Of a stretch of 64,000 nt of DNA, positions 34,214-45,188 are shown in pieces. The first letter of the stretch is position 1. Every line of letters starts with the position of its first letter. The notes beneath the pieces were generated by a model. That model did no database searches. It was not told where the DNA came from and worked only from the letters and a program-made list of their open reading frames with translations. Source of the stretch: Adiantum capillus-veneris (taxonomy: Eukaryota; Streptophyta; Polypodiopsida; Polypodiales; Pteridaceae); the NCBI GenBank assembly GCA_014529385.2, contig CM043966.1, forward strand, positions 85,280,087 through 85,344,086, written 5' to 3'. A program made the translations under genes and the position numbers.

Positions 34214-34699
34214 GTGCCGCTACCGCAAAAGGAGTGAAGGGACCATGTGTCAACAAATGCAACCTCCACTATTTTTTCAACGGTCACTACTTATTTGATG
34301 CTAGCGGCTATGTGCATTGTGCACTCTACATTGCTCTCAATTACCTGTCACAACCTTTAGGCCTTGCTATTCAAGAAAAGGCCGACTTCTATTCATCTCA
34401 TCATCTGCAATGGCCGAGAGCTTTCAAAGCATGTGTATGCAAGTGTGTATGCCTTCATACACATAGCACCACGAGAGGCGGTGCCGCTGCCGAAGGCGGC
34501 GTCGTTGTACTAGTATACACTATGTAAACACACCTAGCGGTTATCACATTGCATTTTTTTCATTCTTTGTAATTAGAAGGGCATTTTCAATGGACTCTAT
34601 AGAAAAAAACACATGTTAACATATAAACACTTCAAACATTGTCCTTTTTATGACAATTTTCATTTATTTGGGTTCGTATTCAAAATGCCTTCCTCCTTC

Positions 34700-35470
34700 C
34701 TAGTTGGAGTCCTTTGGCACTAATTTAAAAGTGTTCTTGGGTGGTTTCTTTGCTTGATGCCTGTTCTTTGGCATCCATACCCATTTGGTCTTAGGTGGTT
34801 GCACTTTCTTCTTGTTCGTGGATTTCCTAGTTGGTTCCTGAGTCTTGCAGGTGCTCTGTTTGTTTTTTGATTGCTCCTTGGACATCCAAATCTTCTTAGG
34901 ATTTTCTTGGAGCTAAGCCTTTGGTACTCAATATTTCTTGTTTCCTTGCATGCATGTGTGGATCTTATTGACATAGGTGTTGTACTAGGACATGGCGTTG
35001 CCAACTTTGAAGCTCATAGGTCATCTTTCCATTCTTCCTTGCTATAAGCAACTGGCACTTTCAAATGTTCACATTTTAATGTGAGTTCAAGGACATTGGT
35101 GTCCTAATCCTAAATAGCTTTATACATTCTAATCCATGGAGCTCCTAGTACCATGTCTTCATTCATGTGTTCATCTAGTATATAGATAAATGTGTGTGGG
35201 TAGGGAAATTCATGCACAAAGATACTAAGATTGATCATTCCCAAAGTTGGAGTAAATTCCTTGTGACGTGACTTCACTTTAGCTTTGAAAAACTCCAAGG
35301 ATTGGATAGTTTCCTTCTTGTAAGTGAATAACTCACTACATTGATATTAGCACATGTATCTGCTAATTTATTGACTTTAGCTCCATCCTTTAAGGTCACC
35401 GTAATCCTCATGTCAAGACCATCCAGCCATTCATCATCTATTTTGACCTCATATTTTGCTAAGACCTGAG
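34700..35470 (-). pseudogene. Second retropepsin-like domain plus W-x-P-K repeats of element D
   Basis: The minus strand reads YEVKIDDEWLDGLDMRITVT, then GAKVNKLADTCANINVVSYS with Asp-Thr-Cys where Asp-Thr-Gly is expected, and about 70 residues later DMVLGAPWIRMYKAI, an LGxPW element. After frame changes, four repeat copies follow at 34,925-34,700: KY-stop-VPKA, KIWMSKEQ, KWVWMPKNR and FKLVPKDS. The domain order and spacing match the 507-residue protein of element B. The frame is continuous with the end of integrase apart from stop codons. Confidence 0.7.
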
Positions 35471-35599
35471 TGAAATGGAGGAATTAAACCTATATCATGC
35501 TAACTGAGATGATTTTTGGGATTTTTTGCATTGCTAGTTTTCTCTTCAATACTTGAATGTAAGCCTCCTTTTGAGACTCTTCAATGAACTATTGACATG

Positions 35600-36900
35600 T
35601 GATCTTGTGTACTTTAATTGCATGCATTCTTTTTAAAAGCTCATTGGTTAGTGGCAAATTACATTTTTTTAAACGACATTCGCTTATCCAATTTTCCATT
35701 ATTTCTCTATCTAAGGTGGCTAATTGAACAGATCTGGTGGGTGAGACACTCTCAATCACAAATAGACCATGCCCCTTTTTCTTGAATTTTGAAATGTGCT
35801 ATTTCAAGGAATAGACCAATACGAGATCTCCTTGTTTGAAAATTTTAGTCAATAGATGAGAGTCAAAGAAGTGTTTTTGTTTCCTCTTTTGAGCATAGAT
35901 GCATGCAATGGCAAAAATTCTGTGTTCGTCTATGTGTTCAAGACTCTCTAGTCATCTAGACAATTCATGACCCATCCATTCTAGAGAGTGTTGGAAGTAG
36001 AAACTCCATTGGGAGTATCACATCAAGTCCGTAGACTATATTAAAAGGAGTTGCATTTAGAGATATTTTGTAGGAAACCCAATAAGCCCAAAGAGATAAA
36101 TGGAGATTCATCTCTAACTCAATACGTCCAAAGCTTACAATTTTTGTAACCACAAAGCTAAGGATTTTGTTTGTGTGCTCTTCTTGGACATTTTATTGAG
36201 GATGATAAGGTGCAAATTTATTATGGATAACCATAAACTCATTCAAATTTATTATGGATAAGCATAAACTCATTCAAAAAAATTCTATCACTTTGTTGAG
36301 GAAATGTGTCCCTAAATCACTCACAAGCTCAATAGCATCCCGCATCTTGTGAATATAGCAATCCCTGCATAGAGGGCATTGAGCGCTGCCTGTTCGTCTT
36401 GTGTGTCCTCACCTCCCAACTGTCGCAGGACTGTCTGCAACAACTCAAATATAGTTGTAGTTCATGCATTGTTCTTCCTAATGGCTCTTGCCTCATCCCA
36501 CTTGGCCATATAATCTATGTCTAAAATGATATGTTGTGCCTAAATTTTATAAGCATGTGGTTGTATAGAACCAACAAAGTCAATACCCCACTTAGCAAAT
36601 GCTCTTGTTCCCATCATTGGTCACAATGGCATGTTGTCCATTCTGGTTGGCAATATAGCTCTTTCGGAAAGAATCACAGTGTGATACAAATCCTTTGGAA
36701 TCGGCAAACAAAGTTGGCTAGCATATGATAGCCATCATAATTTCTCTAGCCATGGTCTCATAAGAGAATTGACCCTTTACTAAGCCCACATGTGCATGTT
36801 CCAAGGTAGAAGTATACTCATCTTTGTTAGCACGTAGTCTTATGTTGGTCATTTCCTTGTCGATACATTTATTGGTCAATCATGGTGTAGTTTGTAGCCT
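35600..36900 (-). pseudogene. Element D integrase, degenerate
   Basis: Pieces recognised on the minus strand: AIELVSDLGTHFLNKVIEFF (second catalytic Asp), YHPQ-stop-NVQEEHTNKIL (Glu region), LHLSLWAYWVSYKISLNATP and FNIVYGLDVILPMEFLLPTL. The C-terminus reads FKQGDLVLVYSLK, a stop, then KKGHGLFVIESVSPTRSVQL, ATLDREIMENWISECRLKKC and NLPLTNELLKRMHAIK. The N-terminal zinc domain is too decayed to place. Confidence 0.75.
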
Positions 36901-37249
36901 TTTCTTTGATTGCACTTTGGCGGCATTAATTTAATCATATCTTCGAGATTTTCAATTTGTCAAGTAGTCCATAAAATATTTTCTCCATTTAGGCACAACA
37001 AATATCTAGAATAAAGTAGTGTGTGGTATGGCTGTTCTCTTTTTGCTTTTAAAATTGTCTACATAGGCATGAACACTTTCTTTTATGTTTGGCTAGTAAA
37101 CCCCTAGCCATGTAAGTCTTTTCAAGGTTTGGTCTACCACAAAATGGATCCGCACTACTATTATTTGAGCTTGATTCAATTAGTATGCATGTTCCTCTAG
37201 GCTTATGCAAAAAAATTCCATCTTTGTTCCTTCAATACACTCTTGCCAG

Positions 37250-37830
37250 TAACAACTACGTAGCTAATTGGTCAATCATCCATGGTGTTATAGGAAGTGG
37301 AATTTGAAAATCTACTTGTGCTATGGTCATCAAAGCAACGAGATTCTTTGACCATCTAGGTATCATCTCAGCTGAGAATATATATGTATCTAGAAAATCA
37401 TCATCAACTCCCTTGGGAGGTTCCCCTAATTTGATCGTCACAATAAGTGATCAACTCTCTAATGTGTAGTGCCCTTTTTTAAAACCACCATAAATTCAAA
37501 CTCTAGTAAGATGATAAATTATCTTATAATTTGTCATGTATTACATGGTTTGTTGATGAGATAAAATAGTGCTTGGTGGTGTATAAAGAAGGAAAACTTA
37601 TTTTCCACCAATAAGTAATGCCAAAACTTTTTGACGACATAAATCATTCCAAGTCTTTCTCTCTCTATTGTGGTGTAATTCTTTTCTATTGTGTTCAGTT
37701 TCCTACTAGCATAGGAGATGGGAAAGTCCATGGTTCCCTCTTGTGGTTGTGCCAAACTGCTACCAAAAGCAAAATTTGGAGCATCAACCTACACATAGAA
37801 AATATTATTCCATTATGGAGTTTCCAAAAT
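37250..37830 (-). pseudogene. Element D RNase H, degenerate
   Basis: The frame at 37,755-37,534 reads AQPQEGTMDFPISYASRKLN, then TTIERERLGMIYVVKKFWHY and FFIHHQALFYLINKP. These are the RNase H core of gypsy pol (SRxL...ExE...HxAL). The third catalytic Asp (normally xTDHxAL) reads HH. The piece at 37,441-37,256 is the connection toward integrase. Confidence 0.75.
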
Positions 37831-37999
37831 AGGTCTTGAAGACAAGGCTTTCTTAAGCTTTTGAAATGACTCTTTGCACTCTTTAGTTCATACAAATTCA
37901 GTAATCAGGCAATACATGGGATTAAGAATTACAACATACATGTAGATAAATATTCATTAATATCCACAATGTCCCATGAATATTAGAACTTCCTTGATA

Positions 38000-38880
38000 T
38001 TGGTTGGTCTAGGTAACTAAACAATTAATGCTAATTTCTTTAAATCAATAGCAATTCCATTCTTGGAAACAATGTGCCCGATAATTTTTCCTTGTCTAAC
38101 CATGAGTGCAACTTTTTCAAGATTAAAACAAATCTTATATACACGACAACATTTATCAAAGACACTCTTGAGGTGCTCAAAATGGTCTGCTTGTTTGGAT
38201 GAGTGCACACACAAGTCATCCTTATAAACCTCTAGTAAGAATTTTCCCAAGTATTCCTTGAAAGCATGGCTCATTAACCTTAGAATATTGTTGGAGAATT
38301 TGTCAGCCCAAAAGGCATGAATCTGTATGCAAATATTCCCCATTCCATGGCAAAATCCATTTCATGTTGGTCCTTTGGGTCAATGATTAGTTGGATGTAG
38401 CCAGAGAATCCATCTAAGAAATTATACGCCTCTTTTCTAGCCACTCTCTCTAGGACGTGATCAATGATAGGAAGAGGATAATTATCTCTTATAGTTATAG
38501 CATTCGCCTTCTAGAAATTACCACACAGTCTTAGCTTACCGTTTTTCCTTGGTACCACCACAATTGGGGATAGCCAGTTAATGTGCTCAATATCATAGAT
38601 GAATTTTGTGTCCTTGAGATTTTCAATCTCTTCCTTGATCTTTTTTGCAAAGGTCTCATTATAAGTATAGGGTCTTTATCTGCTTGGCTTGGCATCATCT
38701 TGCATGGGTATAGTATGTTGAAAAATGTCTAGATCCACACCTTTGAGATCTTTATAAGACCATGCAAAGACATCCCTATATTCTTTAGGTTTCTCATAAT
38801 GAGGATCTCTTCTTCTTCTTGAGACATGTCAGTTGCTATGTATGCAGGTTTTGGTTCTTCCCTTAGTTCCACTAGATCAA
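38000..38880 (-). pseudogene. Element D reverse transcriptase, degenerate
   Basis: On the minus strand in changing frames: EYRDVFAWSYKDLKGVDLDI, FQHTIPMQDDAKPSRQ, INWLSPIVVVPRKNGKLRL, and at 38,343-38,017 FSNNILRLMSHAFKEYLGKF and LLEVYKDDLCVHSSK, where the catalytic box reads YKDD. GKIIGHIVSKNGIAIDLKKL closes the domain. Multiple shifts and stops make it inactive. Confidence 0.8.
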
Positions 38881-39341
38881 TCTTTTTGTCAAATTTGGAC
38901 CCTTCTTAATATTTTCTCCGTTCCCTAACTGTCTCGTGGGCTGCTCTATAATGATTCTTCATTCCTACAAAGTGTATTTCTTTTAATATGATGGAGCACT
39001 TATAGCCTCTTGTTTATTTATTTTTTATCCATTTCAATGGTCGAAACCTCTTTTAGGGTAAACTTTAGTTCCTTGTATTTGGCTCTTCATTTTTATTTAA
39101 TCAAAGAAGGTTCTTTTTCTTTGGCTTGGTCTATTTTTTTAGCTTCTTGTTTCGTTTGTTATTTCATCTTTTTCTCTTTTTTGAGACAAGGTATCTATTG
39201 ATGATTTTTCCTTTGCTACAATCTTTTGTATCAACCATCATTAGAAACTACACCTTGCCCTCGATTTTTGGCACAAATTGGTTTCTTTTCTATTTTCTCT
39301 CTTGTTTTATTTTTCATATATCTCTTGTTATCTTTGATGAT
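38881..39341 (-). pseudogene. Element D Lys/Glu-rich spacer before RT
   Basis: Charged low-complexity coding remnant (for example KIDLVELREEPKPAYIATDM near the RT, and KNQFVPKI-like words farther out). Similar charged linkers separate protease and RT in plant gypsy elements. Confidence 0.4.
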
Positions 39342-39346
39342 GATTG
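39342..39346. other. Target-site duplication of copia copy 2 (left)
   Basis: gattg; the identical right copy is at 44,436-44,440. Confidence 0.95.
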
Positions 39347-39573
39347 TGTTACCATATACATGTGGTAGTGATGTGTGTGAACACACTAGGACCGCCGGGG
39401 CATTTTTTCCCTCTTTAGGAGGTTTTTTCCCCCGAGCATTGTATATACGCCCATCACTCTAGGGCTATCCATCTTTCCATTGCACACTAAGTAATACACT
39501 CTCTATTGTGTGCCTTGAGCTTCCTTCATCTTCTCCAAGATGTGTGTGTCTCTCTACAACCCGAATTCCAACA
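39347..39573 (+). repeat. Copia copy 2, 5' LTR
   Basis: 227 bp, tgttaccatat...attccaaca. A TATA-like tatata is at 39,442-39,447. Confidence 0.96.
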
Positions 39574-39575
39574 AT

Positions 39576-39587
39576 TAGTATCAGAGC
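39576..39587 (+). other. Copia copy 2 primer-binding site (initiator tRNA-Met type)
   Basis: tagtatcagagc lies two bases after the LTR. It differs at one base from TGGTATCAGAGC, the usual plant site for initiator tRNA-Met. Confidence 0.88.
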
Positions 39588-39934
39588 AGGTTGCATCCTC
39601 TCGGGCTTAGTCGCCAGCTTCTCCAGCACACGCGTCCCAACTTTCTCCGATTTCAGTGAGCTTTGGTGAGCGTTCGCAGGTCGACAAATACTTCAGGAAA
39701 GCTCAAAGAGCTGGTCTGCTCAGATTTTTGATTCAAGCTCATTTCGGTCTCTGTTTCCACTACAGGCAGTACTGCACAGGCTATTTTGTCATTTTGTGCA
39801 GAATTTCTATTAGTGCCGTTTTCTGCATAACATGTGCCTTATAGTCTTCTAAGGTTTTTGCTATATAGCACGTGTTGTTCCCGCTCCATTTCTCCTATTT
39901 TTGGGCAGTTTTCACATCAGGTGCATCATTTACC

Positions 39935-40990
39935 ATGGCTGACAACAACAACACAGATGTGTTCAAGATGTTTGTTGCTGAGGACAGGTTGGATGGGGAC
40001 AATTACCCTATGTGGGCTTATATGATGCAACACGTTCTTGTGTCAAAGGGCGTCTGGAATATTGTGCAGGGCATTGATGTACGTCTTGGTTCTGAGGATC
40101 TAGGCAATGTTGAGGATGTTGCAGGTCTTGCTGCAAGGATTTCTACTGTTAGAGTTGTTTTGCCTACGGAAGAACAAGCTCATTGGGATGTTAAGGATGC
40201 GCAGGCTCATGCATTGATTGCGTTTTCTATGAAGTGCACCATTGTTCCTCACATCTGCTCAACGAAATTTGCAAAACAGGCTTGGGATATTCTAGCAGGT
40301 CTTTATGCAAGCCGCAATGAGGCTAAAATTGCTTTGCTGTGTAAAGAGATGGAGTCGAAGATTATGCATGAGGAAGATGATATGGAAACTTTCCTTGCTA
40401 GTGTCAAGGATATCAATGAGCAACTTATTTCTGCAGATGAAGTCATTTCTCACAGTTCCCTTGTGTAGACTGTTCTTGATGCCTTACCAGATTCCTACCA
40501 GACTTTTGCTAGTACTTGGAGACTGATGACCCAAGGAAATCCTGAATTTGTCAAGTTTGATGCATTATGCACATTGCTGTTGCAAGAGTCACTTTCTAAA
40601 AAAAATAGGACTAGGCAGCGTGCAATTGAACAGGCTTTTATTGCTTCTCAAAGAAAGGGTGGTAACAGTAATGCAGCCACTTCTTATAGTTCTGCTGCGA
40701 GTGGCAAAAATTTTGTTCCTAATGCTTTTGCTGGCATCACTTCATCTGGCAATTCTGGTGATAAGGGCAAAAAGAAGATGCGTTGTCATTATTGTAAAGC
40801 CAATGATCACTTGATCAAGTCGTGTTCTAAGTTGAAGGCCAAAGAGGCTAAGAAGAAAGAGGGTGGTTCCACTACAAATGCAGCCATTGTTGAGTCTTTT
40901 GTGAAAGGAGATTGTGTTGCTGATGTTGATGCAGAATGGGCTTTTAGCACAGAGTGCACTTACAATCTTGCTGTCCATGATGCATGCTTG
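39935..40990 (+). pseudogene. Copia gag (copy 2), one in-frame TAG
   Basis: Starts MADNNNTDVFKMFVAEDRLD with LDGDNYPMWAYMMQH, the copia gag (UBN2-type) entry motif; the ATG at 39,935 is chosen because it directly precedes this. The zinc knuckle RCHYCKANDHLIKSC (CX2CX4HX4C) is at about 40,779-40,826. A TAG at 40,466-40,468 interrupts an otherwise continuous frame, since the parts on both sides are in the same phase. Gag forms the particle shell. Confidence 0.92.
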
Positions 40991-42010
40991 TCAGTTGGAG
41001 CAGATTCACATATGTGGTATTTCGACAGGGGTGCTACAAAGCACATTACCTCACATCGTGAATTGTTTACCTCTGTCGAGTCTGTCCCTCATGGGAATTC
41101 TGTCATTTGTGCCAACAATGCCTCTTATCTATTTCAGGGAGCTGGAAAGATTGTGCTTATTGCTGCTAATGGCAGTTCCTTCACACTTGCTGATTCACTT
41201 TATGTACCTGGGATCAAGAAGAATCTCTTGTCTATATCCGCACTTGCTAGACTTGGACTTGTAGTCAAATTTGTGGATGACAGATGTACAGTTCATGATC
41301 TCAGTTTATGTGATGAAATTGTTGCATCTGGCCTTTTGTGCGGTGGGCTGTATAATCTTATTTTGTATGACAAGTGTGGACAAAATTTTGCAAATGCTGT
41401 TGCAGATTCAAGGGCTATTTCAGATGCAAAACTTTGGCATGCACGTTTTGGTCATCTGAATTTTGCCAGTTTGCTGCGTTTGCAGAAATCTGATATGGTT
41501 GCTTCTTTGCCGCCTCTTGAAGCACCTATCAAACATGTTTGTGAAGGATTTATTTTGGGTAAGATGCAGCGTTCTATGTTTCCAAAGTACGGTTCAGTTC
41601 GGGCCACATGCAGGTTGCAGCTTGTACATAGTGATGTTTGTGGGCCCATGCAAACTCCGTCCTTGGGCAATTACCTGTACTTCGTGACTTTCATTGATGA
41701 TTACTCCAGGCATGCATGGGTATTTCCGCTTAAAGCGAAGTCCGAAGTTTTTATGTGCTTCAAACAATTTCTGGCTATGGATGAAAATGTCTCAAAATGT
41801 ACTATGGGCACCCTCCGTTCCGATCGAGGGGGGGAGTATATGTCTCATGAATTTAATGCATTTCTGGCTAGTCGTGGGATAAAACACCAATGTACAGTGC
41901 CTTATACACCTCAGCAAAATGGTGTTGCTGAGAGGAAAAAACAGGTCACTGACGAAAATGGTACGATGTATGGTCAAAAGTCAAGCTTTGCCGCATTCTT
42001 TTTGGCTTGA
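40991..42010 (+). pseudogene. Copia protease and integrase N-part (copy 2)
   Basis: The protease site reads WYFDRGATKHITSH near 41,018, so the Asp-Ser-Gly expected in copia is Asp-Arg-Gly. The pre-integrase/zinc region LWHARFGHLNFASLLRLQ has VCEGFILGK where the second Cys of CxxC reads Phe. The core has LVHSDVCGPMQTPSLGNYLY (first Asp), GTLRSDRGGEYMSHEF (second Asp) and NGVAERK (Glu). A six-A run at 41,936-41,941 (five in copy 1) shifts the frame right after the catalytic Glu. Confidence 0.93.
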
Positions 42011-42700
42011 GGCCATCATGTGTGCCACTTATGTACTTAATAGGTATCCTACGAAAGCCTTGCAGTCTATTACTCCATATGAAGCATGGCATGATAGAAA
42101 GCCTTCTATTCAGAACATGCATGTTTTTGGTTGTTTGGCATATACTTTGGTGCCACAAGTGCAGCACAGAAAATTGGATGATAAGGCTATCAAATGTATT
42201 TTTGTTGGTTATAGTGCTGAAAGCAAAGGTTATAGGTTATATCATCCACAAACAAAGCGTATTATGGTTTTACGGGATGTAGTGTTTGTGGAAGATTCTG
42301 TTCAGCCCTTGCTGTCATGTACTAGAGACAGTAATGTAAGCTCACAGGACATTTATGACACTTTGTTGCCTCTTTTCAGTGGTGGAAATACGAATGTAAG
42401 TTCCAATAAGGCAAATGTACAGCCTATGGGGGTTTCTAAAAATGTTCTAGATCAGCCTATTACTGATGCAGATGTACATGATGTACTTGATGAGGAAAGG
42501 GCTGAAAACGAGCAAGCTAGAGGTATGCCAAAATGGCTGGTGCACACTTTGCGTGATAGTAAATTGGATGCACCTTTGTCTACTCATACTCATTCAGGCT
42601 CTCTCCATGCATCTTATGCATGAGATTGTTATGCTTTGGCTGTGTCTAGCTTACATGATGTTGAGGAGCCTCTGTCTTTTGATGAAGCACAAAATTCATA
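41919..42700 (+). pseudogene. Copia integrase C-part and linker (copy 2)
   Basis: Continues in the next frame: PHSFWLEAIMCATYVLNRYP, PSIQNMHVFGCLAYTLVPQ and KCIFVGYSAESKGYRLYHPQ, which is the copia integrase end. It is followed by an acidic linker rich in Asp/Asn. A TGA at 42,621-42,623 (TCA in copy 1) and a two-base gain at about 42,718-42,724 end this part. Confidence 0.92.
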
Positions 42701-42703
42701 AAA

Positions 42704-43700
42704 TTGGATGGCTGCCATGCAAAATCAGAATATGATGCACTTATAGAAAATGACACATGGACTTTATGTGATTTTCCTCCTGGAAAAAAGGCCATTGGTA
42801 TGAAGTGGGTTTACAAGTTGAAACGCAAGCCGGATGGTGAGATTGATCGCCATAAGGCTCGACTTGTTGCAAAGGGTTATGCACAGCAAAAATTCATTGA
42901 TTATGAAGAGACTTTTTCTCCCACTTGTCGTATGACTACTGTGCATTTTCTATGTGCATTGGCAGCTCATTTTGGTTGGGATGTACATCAATCATACATT
43001 GTTACTACTTTCTTGAATGGTGACATATTTGAGGAAGTTTATGTAACGCAGCCTCGCGGTTTTGTCATAAAAGGACAAGAGGACAAAGTGTGCAAATGTA
43101 ACAAGGCTTTGTATGGGTTGAAGCAATCTCCTCGTGCTTGGTATGAGAAAGCTAATACTCATTTGGTCAAACAAGGCTTTCGTAACAGTCCAACAGAAAG
43201 CACATTGTATGTAAAGCGTGAGGATGATGCATTTCTCATTGTGGTTCTTTATGTCGATGATTTGCTGATTACTGGACCAAACGAGAGACATATTGTTGAA
43301 TTTAAGACTGATTTGAATGCTACTTTCAAGATGAAAGATTTGGGGTTGTTGCATCATTACTTGGGTATACAGTTTAAGCAGTGTGATGGTGGTATTGCCT
43401 TATGTCAGAAAAGTTACATAGAGACATTGCTATGTAAGTTTGGACTTGAGGATTGCAAACCTATTTCCACTCCCATGGAAACAGGTTTGAAGTTGAGTCT
43501 ACATGATGCTAGCGATCCTACTGATGTCACTCTTTATCAAACTATTGTTGGCTGCCTCATTTATGTATGCAACACGAGGCCAGGAGGATTTTCCGCTACC
43601 TTAGTGGCACTTTACATCTTGGATTTTTTTATCCCAAGGGGGGATCATTGCCGCCAGACTTACATGCTTTCTCGGACTCAGATTGGGCTGGTTGTTTTGA
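42704..43700 (+). pseudogene. Copia reverse transcriptase (copy 2)
   Basis: RVT_2 domain: KAIGMKWVYKLKRKPDGEID, RHKARLVAKGYAQQ, GWDVHQSYIVTTFLNGD (the first catalytic Asp position reads Tyr; copy 1 keeps Asp), NKALYGLKQSPRAWYEK, VVLYVDDLLITGPNE (YVDD intact) and MKDLGLLHHYLGIQFKQ. After CLIYVCNTRPG a deletion of roughly 75 bp relative to copy 1 shifts the frame near 43,584. Confidence 0.93.
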
Positions 43701-44133
43701 CACGTGAGTGTCCACAAGTGGTTTTTGTTTCATGCTTGGCAGTTCATGCATATCATGGTTGAGCAAGAAGCAACCTACTGTGGCCACTTCGAGTTGTGAG
43801 GCTGAGTACAGGGAAGTCTTCACAGCTACGGTTGAGTGTGTATGGCTCAGACGCCTTATGGCTGATTTGGGTGTTGGACAGGACACTGCCAACACTATCT
43901 ACACTGACAGTCAGAGCGCATTGGCACTTGCGAGGAACCCAGTTTTTCATGCTCGCACAAAGCAGATCGAGGTGCACTACCATTATGTCAGGGAGAGGCT
44001 CTTAGTAGGAGAGATCAACTTGGCTTATGTGCCAGCACAGGACAACCTTGCAGATCTTTTCACAAAGCCATTTTCTCGTGAGAAGCTTGAAGCTTTCTGG
44101 AAAGCTTTGGGCTTACTCCCCTTTGTGGATTGA
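43590..44133 (+). pseudogene. Copia RNase H (copy 2)
   Basis: Reads SLPPDLHAFSDSDWAGCFDT, TGA (43,705-43,707), then VSTSGFCFMLGSSCISWLSK, KQPTVATSSCEAEYRE, IYTDSQSALALARNP and HARTKQIEVHYHYVRE, ending NLADLFTKPFSREKLEAF and LLPFVD. All catalytic positions (Asp, Glu, Asp) are present. The TGA is the same as in copy 1. Confidence 0.93.
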
Positions 44134-44196
44134 TCATGTCCTCAGGGCATGGCACTTCCCTTCACTTAGGTGCTAGCCCTCGTTCACTGCATCACT

Positions 44197-44208
44197 CCAG
44201 GGGGGATT
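44197..44208 (+). other. Copia copy 2 polypurine tract
   Basis: ccaggggggatt lies directly before the 3' LTR. Confidence 0.85.
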
Positions 44209-44435
44209 TGTTACCATATACATGTGGTAGTGATGTGTGTGAACACACTAGGACCGTCGGGGCATTTTTTCCCTCTTTAGGAGGTTTTTTCCCCCAAGCA
44301 TTGTATATACGCCCATCACTCTAGGGATATCCATCTTTCCATTGCACACTAAGTAATACACTCTCTATTGTGTGCCTTGAGCTTCCTTCGTCTTATCCAA
44401 GCTATGTGTGTCTCTTTGCAACCCTAATTCCAACA
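44209..44435 (+). repeat. Copia copy 2, 3' LTR
   Basis: 227 bp, 10 differences from the 5' LTR, mostly transitions. Confidence 0.96.
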
Positions 44436-44440
44436 GATTG
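44436..44440. other. Target-site duplication of copia copy 2 (right)
   Basis: gattg, identical to 39,342-39,346. Confidence 0.95.
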
Positions 44441-45188
44441 GGAATTTTTCCTCTCCACCATATAGTAGTAGTTTTTCTCCTATGTGCTTCTTGTTAGATC
44501 GTTGTTCTCCTATGGCATATCGAAGGTTTTTTAGGTAGAGTAAGTTTTATGCTTTTTTCCTAAAATCAAGCCCAAGAACCTCATGAACATTATCCCTACA
44601 AAGAGTTTGAAAAGCTCACCCAAGAATGCCTTCACCCTGCACTAGGTCCATCTTTCTATTTTTGAAGCTATGGTGAGCCCTTAAATTAAGACCAGTTAAG
44701 CCACTATTCCCACATGGAATTAGACAACTTTCACACCTAGTGGTTACACACCCTATCCACACACCTTGCAAGTAGCAATCAACAAGCATTCAAAAACCTT
44801 TCATGTCTTCAGAAGGAAGCAACCACCATTGGCCTCAAATCATCTCCTTGGATTTGTCTACTAGATCAATCATTTCATCGGAAAATCCCAAAGCAAACAA
44901 ATAACAAGTTGAAGTCAGATCTCCATTAGTTTGTCAAGGCATCTGTTTCAAGAGGATGAGAAGGAAGTGCATCTTACCCAACAAGTGGTGGTGGATCATT
45001 GAGAAACCAATCCATTAAGTGATGGATTGAAATATAAATGTATGCCAAATCTAATTATCAAAATTTCACTTTTGTCAAATCTTGAATTCATTTGCTTAAT
45101 TTTAATTGAAAACACCACCTATAAGACAGTAGAAACTGCTCTAGCAAGAGTAAGACCCTGTCATGTCACCTTTAGAAAAAAAGGAAAA
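44441..45188 (-). other. Element D remnant, weakly recognisable
   Basis: The minus strand near 44,575-44,480 reads VLGLDFRKKA and NLRYAIGEQRSNKK, continuous with the spacer on the other side of the copia insertion. A diverged copy of this part occurs at 46,290-46,170. The rest is too decayed to place. Confidence 0.4.

Larger units (their letters stand above)
33949..34689. other. Right flank of element A, no recognised gene
   Basis: Contains the right-hand cassette repeat (34,106-34,176), a GA tract (34,177-34,213) and a 97-codon frame at 34,234-34,527 (+) that I cannot assign. Confidence 0.45.
39347..44435 (+). mobile_element. Ty1/copia element, structurally complete (copy 2)
   Basis: 5,089 bp, with 227 bp LTRs on both sides, a primer-binding site, gag, protease, integrase, RT, RNase H and polypurine tract in copia order, flanked by a perfect gattg duplication. 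The two LTRs differ at 10 positions by direct comparison. The single gag-pol frame is broken by about three frameshifts and three internal stops, so it is not autonomous now. It sits inside element D. Confidence 0.96.
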
